Position numbers and translations under genes: made by a program. From an uncultured Oscillospiraceae bacterium (GTDB taxonomy: Bacteria > Bacillota > Clostridia > Oscillospirales > Ruminococcaceae): a DNA stretch of 64,000 nt. Shown piece by piece: positions 15,822 through 23,032 of the stretch. The stretch is taken from assembly GCA_934466475.1 (NCBI GenBank), contig CAKSLI010000003.1, positions 62,001-126,000 on the forward strand. The letters are read 5' to 3'. Under the pieces are notes generated by a model. It saw nothing but the letters and a program-made list of their open reading frames with translations, ran no database searches and was not told the DNA's origin. The first letter of the stretch is position 1. Each line of letters opens with the position of its first letter.

Positions 15822-15858
15822 AAAGGCTGCCAGGTAAATGCTCCTGGCAGTCTTTTTT
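15822..15858. terminator. Bidirectional terminator between the GH13 gene and dprA
   Basis: Stem CTGCCAGG/CCTGGCAG with an eight-base loop, flanked by AAAA on the left and TTTTTT on the right, so it can act on both converging messages. Confidence 0.85.
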
Positions 15859-17107
15859 AGCTCAGATGATATTTTCCGTCCGGCATAAGCCGGATAATTC
15901 CTGCGATCTCCAGTTCGGTCAGCGCTTCTATCTCCTCGGCGTATGATATCCCGGACAGCTCAAGAAGCTCATCAGCCGTAGACGGAGCTTTCTCAACCAG
16001 CCTTGCAAGGCTTATCTGCAATTCGGGAAGCCCGCTCAGCCTGTCCTCGGAAAGCTGCGGAGCCGGTTCCGGATTTACGGCTGGTTCAGGAACCGGCTGT
16101 GCGGGAGCCTCAGACTGAGCCGGTTTCATCTTTGACCGTATGTACTGCCTGTCGCGCGCTGAAGCCTGCTTGCGTGCAGTGCTCCTGTGATATCTGTCGT
16201 TGAGCTCGTCAGCGTCCACGCGGTTAAAGAAATAACACATATACTCCTTTACGATGTCGAGGTGGTCGAACACCGGAATAGCGCCATCACGCAGATACGG
16301 AACAACTCCCATGCAGCTCTCACGCATTATATCTCCTGGCGGAACGCAGAACAGGTCGCGCCCCTGGTCTATCGCATGGTTTGCCGTAAGCAGACAGCCG
16401 CTCCTGGTTGACGCCTCGACCACCAGCGTGCCCATTCCAAGCCCTGATATCATGCGGTTGCGCTGATGAAAATACCCAGGATCCACTGACGCATGAGGAA
16501 GCAGCTCGGATATTACCGCGCCGCCTCCGGAAACGATCTGTCTTTTCAGTTCTTCGCTTTCGGAGGGATAATTGACAAGCTGTCCGCAGGCGAGTACGCC
16601 GATAGTCGGAACTCCGCCCCGAACCGCACATGTGTGAGCCACAGTGTCTATACCGACAGCAAGTCCGCTGACAAGCACCGTCCCCAGCTTCACGAGCTCG
16701 GAGCACAGTTTCCCCGCGACCCTGACCGCGTAATCTGACGGCCGCCGCGGACCTACGACCGCCAGTGAAACTGCGTCATTCAGGCAGCCAAGATCTCCAC
16801 GGACAAAAAGAACTATCGGCGGAGAATATATGTTTTTAAGCAGCGAGGGATATTTCTGGTCGTCAAGCGTGACTATGCGGATATTGTCTGACGCGCACTC
16901 CTCCATTATCTGGCGGACTTCCCTCGTGCGGGTATTATGTGCGCGCTGTATCTCGGAGTCGCTGAGACCCTCGCAGGTGCCGTCCCTTATCGCGCAGGCA
17001 AGCGCTTCTGCTGAGCCGAAATGTTCCAGCAGGGCAAGCGTTTTGGGATTGTGCGGGTTCATCACCAGAAGCAGCCAGAGCCACACCTCGACCGGCGAAC
17101 TTTTCAT
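15857..17107 (-). CDS. dprA: DNA-processing protein DprA
   Basis: A 416-residue cytosolic protein. It has an N-terminal HhH/SAM-like region (about 1-70), then the Rossmann-like DprA core with GPRRPSDYA, VSGLAVGIDTVAH, TIGVLACG, FHQRNRMISGL and STRSGCLLTANHA, and a C-terminal winged-helix domain (about 345-416) after a Pro/Ala/Glu-rich linker. The ATG at 17107 is chosen for AAGGAG eight bases upstream; the frame is open to 17158. DprA loads RecA on incoming single strands in natural transformation. Pilus genes lie elsewhere in the window, but ComEC/ComEA are not seen. Confidence 0.93.
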   Translation of the reverse strand: MKSSPVEVWLWLLLVMNPHNPKTLALLEHFGSAEALACAIRDGTCEGLSDSEIQRAHNTRTREVRQIMEECASDNIRIVTLDDQKYPSLLKNIYSPPIVLFVRGDLGCLNDAVSLAVVGPRRPSDYAVRVAGKLCSELVKLGTVLVSGLAVGIDTVAHTCAVRGGVPTIGVLACGQLVNYPSESEELKRQIVSGGGAVISELLPHASVDPGYFHQRNRMISGLGMGTLVVEASTRSGCLLTANHAIDQGRDLFCVPPGDIMRESCMGVVPYLRDGAIPVFDHLDIVKEYMCYFFNRVDADELNDRYHRSTARKQASARDRQYIRSKMKPAQSEAPAQPVPEPAVNPEPAPQLSEDRLSGLPELQISLARLVEKAPSTADELLELSGISYAEEIEALTELEIAGIIRLMPDGKYHLS

Positions 17108-17195
17108 AATACCACTCCTTTTGGACGATAGTTCATTACCTGAATATAAGTATATCACGTTTCAGATGACATTTCAAGTAATTTGTCCGAATTTC

Positions 17196-18217
17196 TTACG
17201 CATGGGAAAGCTCCGGGAAATACAGCTTCTGTTCCTCAATGCTGCGCATCGACGCTCCCTTGCAGAACAGCCTGTAATCGTCAGCGCCGTTATACGGCTC
17301 GCTTCTGCAAATGTACAAATCTTCCCGGCACGGCGTGAATCCAAGGTTTATCCTTTCCGCGCTTATCCGGTCAACAATCTCAGACAGCGCAATCCGGCGC
17401 GTGCTTATAACGCTTTTTAGCTCCACGGTGCCGCCGGAGCGCTCTGAAACCACAAAGCAGTCTATGTCCTCACAATAGAAAACATCGGACATATCCGCAG
17501 TGTAGAACATCTGGAGCCCAAATTTATTGATCTGCTCCAGGGAGGAATTAACTGCGCCGTTTCTCACAGCCACGGTATACTTTTTCAGCAGCTCCGGCGA
17601 AGCAGGCTCAAAGCTGTCATCTGCGCGGCTCCGGCAGAATTCCGGTCCGACGGAATACTTGTACTGCGTCATCTCGAAGAAGCCCTGTTTCCTGTAAAAA
17701 TCAAGAGCGTTCATGTTACCGAAAAGGTACACGCCGTCGCACTCCCGGAAATCGTCAAGTATCCGGCTGATAAGCTGACGAGCCAGTCCCCTGCCCCTGT
17801 ATGCCTCATCGGTCATAACCGTTCCTATCTGTATGTAATTTCTGCGTTCCCCGTTCTGATCAAAGGTCATTTTTGTTCGCGGATGCATTCGACACCAGCT
17901 TTCCGTTTTCAAGCAGCGAATACGGGATATAGTCTCCTTCAAACCAGCCGCCGCTCACCCAGTCCTCAAAGTCGAAGCAGAATGTCCGCCGGGTGAGATC
18001 ATTCAGCATACCGCGATATTTACTGGGAACCTCTAAAAACCGGTTTGAAAAGGGAAAATGGGTAGAGTGCACCGAATGCGATGAAAGCCGACGAAGTAAG
18101 GCTGTATGCCTTACGAGGAGGTTTGAAGAAGCAGGCGGTGTGCTATACACATTTTCACTCAAACAAGGTTTTTAGAGGTGACCTACTGTCATTCATATAA
18201 TTGGTTATAAAGTCCAT
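17196..18217 (-). pseudogene. GNAT acetyltransferase gene broken by a MITE and a one-base frameshift
   Basis: The original ATG is at 18217 (RBS AAAGGA). Ten codons (MDFITNYMND) later a 159-base element with a 4-base target duplication (18021-18187) interrupts the frame. The gene continues at SKYRGMLNDLTRR, then shifts frame in a run of five A (minus strand, 17874-17870) and goes on as KMTFDQNGERRNYIQIGTVMTD to the stop at 17196. Removing the element, one duplicate copy and one A leaves exactly 858 bases, a 285-residue frame. GNAT motif A is visible as YRGRGLARQLI, with FYRKQGF after it. The homopolymer change could be a sequencing error; the insertion is not. Confidence 0.88.
18025..18183. 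mobile_element. MITE-like element, copy 1 (159 bases)
   Basis: Ends are imperfect inverted repeats: left GGGAACCTCTAAAAACC, right (as complement) GGTCACCTCTAAAAACC. Similarity between the arms continues weakly for about 50 bases. It is flanked by TACT on both sides (18021-18024 and 18184-18187). The centre holds AAGGCTGTATGCCTTACGAG, shared with copy 2. It codes for no transposase, so it would need one from elsewhere. Confidence 0.88.
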
Positions 18218-18319
18218 ATATTTTCCTTTCTCCGATATGCAACGCTTGTTGTATTATATCACATTTTCTATGATTTGTAAAGGCAAGCCTAAGAATTGTG
18301 TGAAAATTTGAAATAACCC

Positions 18320-18348
18320 TTTACAAATATATCTTAAAGTGATATACT
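18320..18348 (+). promoter_or_regulatory. Promoter of the diguanylate cyclase gene
   Basis: TTTACA (18320-18325), 17-base spacer, TATACT (18343-18348), about 45 bases before the start codon. Confidence 0.8.
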
Positions 18349-18394
18349 AGTAATTGTTCTCATTATTCGTCCGAAACACATGGAGGTCATGCCT

Positions 18395-19801
18395 ATGCTA
18401 AGCCCAGAAGAACTTGTTGGACTCATAAGCACCAACGCCTGCTACACCTATAAGTTTGACGTCACAACTGACACTGTCAGCGAAGATATAGTTGACAAAA
18501 ACGGATATAACTACACCAAAGCGGCTGGTCTAACCTCTCCGTGCAGCTTTGACGAAATAATTAACAGAGCCTTTGACGCCGACCACCTGGACATGGAATT
18601 CACAATCGAATCCACCAACTGCGAGCTGTCCTGCGCTGCGTTCAGGAAAGCCTATGCTTCCGGCAATACAAGCATCGAAGCCACCGTTTACTATCCTGCG
18701 AAGAATATCTATAACCGGCTCTCCTATTATCTGAAAAAGGATGACACGACCGGACATCTTATGGCGTATGTAGTCTGTCAGGACGTGACGGATATGGAAG
18801 TGTACCGTCTCTCCCATAACCAGGCCGCAGAGCGCATGCTGGCAGAAACCAACAGCATTATCGCGGACGCAGGCATTGGCGTATGGAAAATGGTCTTATT
18901 TGACGGCGAAAAGCCCAGAATGTACGTAAACCAGGTAATGCGCGAGCTCCTGGGGATAACCGATCCGGATATGCCTAATGAACAGGTATATGAAATATGG
19001 GATTCCGGTATCAAGCGGTCCTCACGGCCGATCGTGGAACATGGCGTTGCAGAGATGAAAAGCACCGGCAAGGGAGAAATAACATACTCCTGGAATCACC
19101 CGGTGCACGGCGAGAAAATCGTCCGCTGCGGCGCGACATCGCAGTACATTGAGAACAAAGGGTACATCATGCGCGGATACCACAGCGATGTAACGGAAAT
19201 AATCACTGCCGAGGCGCGCCAGAAGCAGCGTCTCGCAGACGCCCTTGACGAGACCAGCGAGCAGAAACGTATGCTCCAGCAGGCTCTGGATAATTTCAAG
19301 CAGGCGGATTATGACCGCAGAACGGACTTCCTTACCGGGCTCAGGAGCAGGCAGGACATGTTTGAGATGATGAGCGACTCTCTTTCAGGCAAACGCAGCG
19401 AAATAAAAGCGGTCTATATGCTTGACATAGACAATTTCAAAATGCTGAACGACCACTTCGGCCACGCAGCAGGAGACGACTGTCTGCGCAGGATAGGCAG
19501 CGCGCTTCTCGACTACGGAAGAAAACACGATATGTACTTCTACCGCTACGGCGGCGAGGAAATGCTCGGCGTGAGGTTCGCCGCCGACCAGGAAAACGAT
19601 TCTGTTGCCACGGACATAGTGGAGCTCATCTCCGGACTGAACATACAGCGCAGCGATGTGGAAACCGGAAGAGTGACCGTCAGCCTGGGCTATACCACCG
19701 ACAACTCTCACTTTGAGAGCATGATTGACAAGGCAGACCGGGCGATGTACAATGCAAAGTCCCACGGCAAGAATCATGCGGTTTGCTTCGAAACAATGTA
19801 A
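18395..19801 (+). CDS. Soluble PAS-GGDEF diguanylate cyclase
   Basis: A 468-residue protein without membrane helices. Two PAS-like regions (about 15-135 and 140-275) precede a coiled-coil linker and a GGDEF domain (about 305-468) with RYGGEEMLG (GGEEM at about 386-390) and DIDNFKMLNDHFGH, so it should make cyclic-di-GMP. An RxxD (RKHD) lies before GGEEM, but the spacing is one residue more than the classical inhibitory site. The ATG at 18395 is chosen because GGAGG sits eight bases upstream; ATGs at 18380 and 18389 are too close to it. Monocistronic, with terminator. Confidence 0.92.
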   Translation: MLSPEELVGLISTNACYTYKFDVTTDTVSEDIVDKNGYNYTKAAGLTSPCSFDEIINRAFDADHLDMEFTIESTNCELSCAAFRKAYASGNTSIEATVYYPAKNIYNRLSYYLKKDDTTGHLMAYVVCQDVTDMEVYRLSHNQAAERMLAETNSIIADAGIGVWKMVLFDGEKPRMYVNQVMRELLGITDPDMPNEQVYEIWDSGIKRSSRPIVEHGVAEMKSTGKGEITYSWNHPVHGEKIVRCGATSQYIENKGYIMRGYHSDVTEIITAEARQKQRLADALDETSEQKRMLQQALDNFKQADYDRRTDFLTGLRSRQDMFEMMSDSLSGKRSEIKAVYMLDIDNFKMLNDHFGHAAGDDCLRRIGSALLDYGRKHDMYFYRYGGEEMLGVRFAADQENDSVATDIVELISGLNIQRSDVETGRVTVSLGYTTDNSHFESMIDKADRAMYNAKSHGKNHAVCFETM

Positions 19802-19806
19802 ACAAA

Positions 19807-19840
19807 ACTCACCTTTCATCAGCCGGAAGGTGAGTTTTTT
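19807..19840. terminator. Terminator between the cyclase and the YbaK-type gene
   Basis: Stem ACTCACCTT/AAGGTGAGT with an 11-base loop and a run of six T; an AAAA run on the other side lets it serve the converging gene as well. Confidence 0.85.
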
Positions 19841-19844
19841 CTGT

Positions 19845-20315
19845 TCATTCCCATACCTTGCAGACATCGACCCACTCCTTATAGCCGGAGCACTTCTCCA
19901 GCTCCTCCGGGGTGAGCTCTATCGCGCTGTTGCTGCTGCCGCACGCAGGAAATACGGTCTCAAAGCGCTTCAGCGAAACATCAAGATACACCGTTACTCC
20001 GTCATTCACTGCAAACGGGCACACGCCGCCTATCGCATGACCTATGTACTGAACCACCTCGTCAGGAGTCAGCATTTTCGCTTTCTTGCCGAATTTTGCC
20101 TTGTACCTGGCGTTGTCCACCTTTGCGTCGCCTGCCGTCACAATAAGTATCGGTTCCTCGCCGACCATGAATGACAGCGTTTTCGCAATGCGGCAGGGCT
20201 CGCAGCTGAGCGCCTGAGCCGCCAGCTCGACCGTTGCACTGGATACGTCAAATTCAAGAATGCGGTCTGCCATTCCAAGCTTTGAAAAATAATCTCTTAC
20301 TTTTTCTATTGCCAT
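19845..20315 (-). CDS. YbaK/EbsC-family aminoacyl-tRNA deacylase
   Basis: A 156-residue cytosolic protein of the YbaK/ProX fold. Family blocks: RIAKTLSFMVGEEPILIVTAGD, with the Lys that follows the Cys-Arg-Ile, KAKMLTPDEVVQYIGHAIGGVCPF, and the late ACGSSNSAIELTPEEL. Such proteins clear mischarged tRNA (for example Cys or Ala on tRNA-Pro) in trans. The exact specificity cannot be read from sequence. Single gene, ATG at 20315 with a GGAAATACT-type weak ribosome site. Confidence 0.85.
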   Translation of the reverse strand: MAIEKVRDYFSKLGMADRILEFDVSSATVELAAQALSCEPCRIAKTLSFMVGEEPILIVTAGDAKVDNARYKAKFGKKAKMLTPDEVVQYIGHAIGGVCPFAVNDGVTVYLDVSLKRFETVFPACGSSNSAIELTPEELEKCSGYKEWVDVCKVWE

Positions 20316-20340
20316 AGTATTTCCTCACTTTGCCGGAAAT

Positions 20341-20366
20341 CGAGCCGCACATCTCAGCGCGGCTCG
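20341..20366 (-). terminator. Hairpin cut off from the SMS operon by MITE copy 2
   Basis: Stem CGAGCCGC/GCGGCTCG followed on the minus strand by ATTTCC. Before the element came in, it would have stood about ten bases after the smsB stop and served as its terminator. Now 229 bases of element separate them. Confidence 0.55.
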
Positions 20367-20371
20367 TTTAT

Positions 20372-20600
20372 GGGAACCTCTAAAAACCGGTGTGAAAAGC
20401 AAAAATGGGCAGGGTGTGCCAGATTCTAGGAAAGCCTCCTCGTAAGGCTGTATGCCTTACGAGGAGGTGCAACACGATGTTGCAGAGCGAAATAACCGGG
20501 CGACGGCATGGACGCCGTCGCATCAGAAATTTCGCTTGTTGACAGACGAAGATGGTGCGCACTGCTCATTTTCGCTCACATGGGGTTTTTAGAGGTGACC
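20372..20600. mobile_element. MITE-like element, copy 2 (229 bases)
   Basis: Same ends as copy 1 (GGGAACCTCTAAAAACC and GGTTTTTAGAGGTGACC), flanked by TTAT at 20368-20371 and 20601-20604, a 4-base target duplication. Inside is a perfect 14-base stem, CCTCCTCGTAAGGC/GCCTTACGAGGAGG with loop TGTAT, of which copy 1 keeps a decayed form. It has about 70 bases more internal sequence than copy 1, including another stem GCGACGGC/GCCGTCGC. No coding capacity. Confidence 0.9.
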
Positions 20601-20605
20601 TTATA

Positions 20606-21553
20606 TTACTTCAGGAAGCCCTCTATTATCTTTTCCTCGGCTTCCTCACGGGTAAGACCCAGTGAGCAGAGCTTCAGTATCTGCTCTCCGGCGATCTTTC
20701 CTATCGCAGCTTCGTGGATAAGGGCGGCATCTACATTCGCCGCATTCAGCGCCGGCTGAGCGTCTACCCTGCCGTTTTCCGCAAGAATAGCGTCACACGC
20801 GGAATGTCCGGTGCAGCGGTTGTTTCCCTCAATAACGGAATAGAACGCCTGGTGTGAATTTCCGCGTGCAACGGACCTTGAAACCAGGTCGGCGCCGCAG
20901 TCCTCACCGTTGAGCTCCACCTTGAACTTTGTCACCGCGTCCTCGTCGCCGTCGGTCATGATACGCTCGCGGACAACTATCTTGGCTCCCTTTTCAAGAA
21001 CAGCAGAGGTGCTTCGGGTTGTCCGGTCCACTCCGCGGAGCTGAACCGTATCCATTTCCAGGTAGGAATCCTCCTTGAGATACGCGTCAGTCACCGGGTC
21101 TATCTTACGGAGACCCTTTCCCTTTCCGGTGCCGATGTGCTTTTCCTTGTAGAGCACCCTCGCGCCTTTCTCCAGGAAAAAACGGTGGATTCCGTTGTGC
21201 CGCGCCTGCTCTTCTCCGTCATTATGGACTCCGCAGCCGGCTACTATAACGACATCAGCGCCCTCGCCGATGAAGAAATCATTGTACACCAGGTCGTCTA
21301 CGTCTGAATGAGTTACGCAGGCGGGGATATATACGGTCTCGCCGATCGTTCCCGGCTTTACGGTGATGTTTATTCCCGGCTTGTCGGTCTTGGATTCTAT
21401 CGTGATGTTCGGCGAGGATTTACGTCCCGCGCACTGGCTGTCCTCGCGGATATTATATGCGCCGTTGAATCCGGTAACGCTGTCGTAATCGGAGATCACC
21501 TTCAGCATTTCCGCCGTGACTTCATTGAAGCTCATGTCCTTGATATCACTCAT
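20606..21553 (-). CDS. smsB: SufB/SufD-like scaffold of a minimal SUF system (SmsB)
   Basis: A 315-residue cytosolic protein with the right-handed beta-helix core of SufB/SufD (VYIPACVTHSDVDDLVYNDFFIGEGADVVIVAGCGVHN; DRTTRSTSAVLEKGAKIVVRERI; ARGNSHQAFYSVIEGNNRCTGHSACDAIL; late HEAAIGKIAGEQILKLCSLGLT). The His-Glu-Ala late block is the SufB-type site. It is shorter than standard SufB (about 465), as in the two-gene SMS systems of anaerobes. It overlaps the ATPase gene by eight bases. Expected role: assembly of Fe-S clusters. No cysteine desulfurase or SufU is near. Confidence 0.85.
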   Translation of the reverse strand: MSDIKDMSFNEVTAEMLKVISDYDSVTGFNGAYNIREDSQCAGRKSSPNITIESKTDKPGINITVKPGTIGETVYIPACVTHSDVDDLVYNDFFIGEGADVVIVAGCGVHNDGEEQARHNGIHRFFLEKGARVLYKEKHIGTGKGKGLRKIDPVTDAYLKEDSYLEMDTVQLRGVDRTTRSTSAVLEKGAKIVVRERIMTDGDEDAVTKFKVELNGEDCGADLVSRSVARGNSHQAFYSVIEGNNRCTGHSACDAILAENGRVDAQPALNAANVDAALIHEAAIGKIAGEQILKLCSLGLTREEAEEKIIEGFLK

Positions 21554-22292
21554 GGCAGCTGCCTCCTTTTGCGTTGTCTTCTGTTCCGGGTACCGGACAG
21601 CGGCGCGAAAATTCGCCCTTTAACAGCGCCGGGAGTATCTCATCGCGGGTGCCGCTCGTGCGCACCTTTCCGTCAGCAACGACCACTATCTCATCCGCAA
21701 TGGAGAGAATGCGCTCCTGATGTGAGATTATTACAAGCGAACCGCTGGTGCTGCTCCTTATCTCCTCGAATGTCTCTACAAGCCTTGCGAAGCTCCAGAG
21801 ATCTATCCCAGCTTCCGGCTCATCGAATACGGAAAGCTTCGCGCTGCGCGCAAGCACGGTTGCGATCTCGATACGCTTAGCCTCGCCGCCGGAGAGCGCC
21901 GCGCTCATCTCGCGGTCGATGTATTCCTCGGCGCAGAGACCTACCTTCCCGAGAAGTCCGCAAAGCTCGTCATGTCCGAGCTTCTTCCCTGCCGCAAGCT
22001 CAAGCAGGTCGCGCACCGTCAGTCCCTTGAAGCGCACCGGCTGCTGGAATGCATACGCTATGCCGAGCTTTGCGCGCCCGGTAACGTCCATATCCGTGAT
22101 ATCCTCGCCGTCAAGGAGTATCCTGCCTCCAGCAGGCTTCTCAACGCCCGCGATAAGCTTCGCAAGGGAGGTCTTTCCGCCGCCGTTGGGTCCTGTGATC
22201 ACCGTAAGCCGGCTGTCCAACTTACAGCTTATTCCATTTATTATTGATTCACCGTCCGGAAGAGTCCAGACAAGATCCTGTAATTCCAGCAA
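21546..22292 (-). CDS. smsC: SufC-like ATPase of the minimal SUF system (SmsC)
   Basis: A 248-residue ABC ATPase with Walker A GPNGGGKTS, signature LSGGEAKRIEIA, Walker B LSVFDEPEAGID and switch His (VIISHQ), and the SufC block GIAYAFQQPVRFKGLTV. I chose the TTG at 22292 with AAAGGGG eight bases upstream; the ATG at 22313 would leave that site inside the gene. It powers the SmsB scaffold. Operon of two genes from the promoter at 22349-22377, which carries a dyad. Confidence 0.88.
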   Translation of the reverse strand: MLELQDLVWTLPDGESIINGISCKLDSRLTVITGPNGGGKTSLAKLIAGVEKPAGGRILLDGEDITDMDVTGRAKLGIAYAFQQPVRFKGLTVRDLLELAAGKKLGHDELCGLLGKVGLCAEEYIDREMSAALSGGEAKRIEIATVLARSAKLSVFDEPEAGIDLWSFARLVETFEEIRSSTSGSLVIISHQERILSIADEIVVVADGKVRTSGTRDEILPALLKGEFSRRCPVPGTEDNAKGGSCHE

Positions 22293-22348
22293 ATGAACTG
22301 CCCCTTTCAACATCAGCGTTGATGCTTTCGCTGATTTCCTGTCTTATT

Positions 22349-22377
22349 ATTGTATCATAATTGTGGAATTATGTCAA
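22349..22377 (-). promoter_or_regulatory. SMS operon promoter with an internal dyad
   Basis: TTGACA (22377-22372), 17-base spacer, TACAAT (22354-22349). The spacer contains CATAATT-GTGG-AATTATG (22356-22373), seven-base arms that overlap the edge of the -35. A repressor bound there would block polymerase. Confidence 0.75.
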
Positions 22378-22385
22378 GATTCAAT

Positions 22386-22415
22386 GAAAAACCGCCACGC
22401 ATGCAGCGCGGCGGC
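22386..22415 (-). terminator. Terminator of the nitroreductase gene
   Basis: On the minus strand a GCCGCC.../GGCGG stem with a GC-rich loop is followed by TTTTT (22391-22387). It ends only about nine bases before the SMS -35. Confidence 0.75.
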
Positions 22416-22421
22416 ATTATC

Positions 22422-22940
22422 TCAGATTTTATAGACCCAGTTTTCCTTGCGGGGTTTTGCGGCGGGCACTTCTTTTGCGGGATATCCCAGAATGCAGTGA
22501 CCTATTCCCTCGTAGTCGCCCTCTATGCCGAGAGATTTCAGTATCTCCTGACCCTCGGGGGATTCGAATTCCTCTTTGGCGCGGTGGATCCAGCAGCTGC
22601 CAAGACCGACTGCATTTGCAGCAAGCATGAGGTTCTCCATTACAAGGCTTCCGTCATACTTGTAAGTTCCGACGCTCTTATCCGCGAGCACCACCAGAAC
22701 GACCGGAGCTCCGTAGAACGGGTCAATGGAGACTCCCATAACTGCGGCGTTCATCTTTGACAGCTTGTCGCGGGTCGCCTTATCAGTGACCTCAATGATT
22801 ATCGGGGACTGGCGGTTCATGCCGGTCGGAGCATAAGTTCCTGCCTCGACCACCTGGTCGATAAGCTCCTGCGGAGGCATTTCAGGCTTGTAAGCCTTTA
22901 CGCTCCTGCGGGTCATTATGTTATTCAGTGCTTCGTTCAT
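22422..22940 (-). CDS. Nitroreductase-family flavoprotein
   Basis: A 172-residue protein starting MNEALNNIMTRRSVKAYKP, with RRSV as the FMN-phosphate binding start, then AGTYAPTGMNRQSP, GLGSCWIHRA and a C-terminal CILGYPA. No ferredoxin domain. These enzymes reduce nitro compounds, quinones or flavins with NAD(P)H. The ATG at 22940 has AAGGAG eight bases upstream; a longer frame to 22985 lies in the promoter. Single gene with its own promoter and terminator. Substrate unknown. Confidence 0.9.
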   Translation of the reverse strand: MNEALNNIMTRRSVKAYKPEMPPQELIDQVVEAGTYAPTGMNRQSPIIIEVTDKATRDKLSKMNAAVMGVSIDPFYGAPVVLVVLADKSVGTYKYDGSLVMENLMLAANAVGLGSCWIHRAKEEFESPEGQEILKSLGIEGDYEGIGHCILGYPAKEVPAAKPRKENWVYKI

Positions 22941-22966
22941 GATGTGTTCTCCTTTCGTGGATATTC

Positions 22967-23015
22967 CATATCTTGATGATATCACATATTTTTCTGATTG
23001 TCAATACAAGATATG
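22967..23015 (-). promoter_or_regulatory. Nitroreductase promoter enclosed by an inverted repeat
   Basis: TTGACA (23004-22999), 17-base spacer, TATCAT (22981-22976). The arms CATATCTTG (22967-22975) and CAAGATATG (23007-23015) are perfect complements and flank the whole promoter. Confidence 0.75.
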
Positions 23016-23032
23016 TGAAAGAATGCTGAAAT

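Noticed and set aside
15857..17107. A complete competence locus
   Set aside because: dprA and a type IV pilus operon are present, but they lie 10 kb apart, and comEA, comEC and comF are not visible.
17860..18162. A separate 100-residue gene upstream of the GNAT frame
   Set aside because: Its first part is the transposon-like element and its last part is the displaced N-terminus of the GNAT gene.
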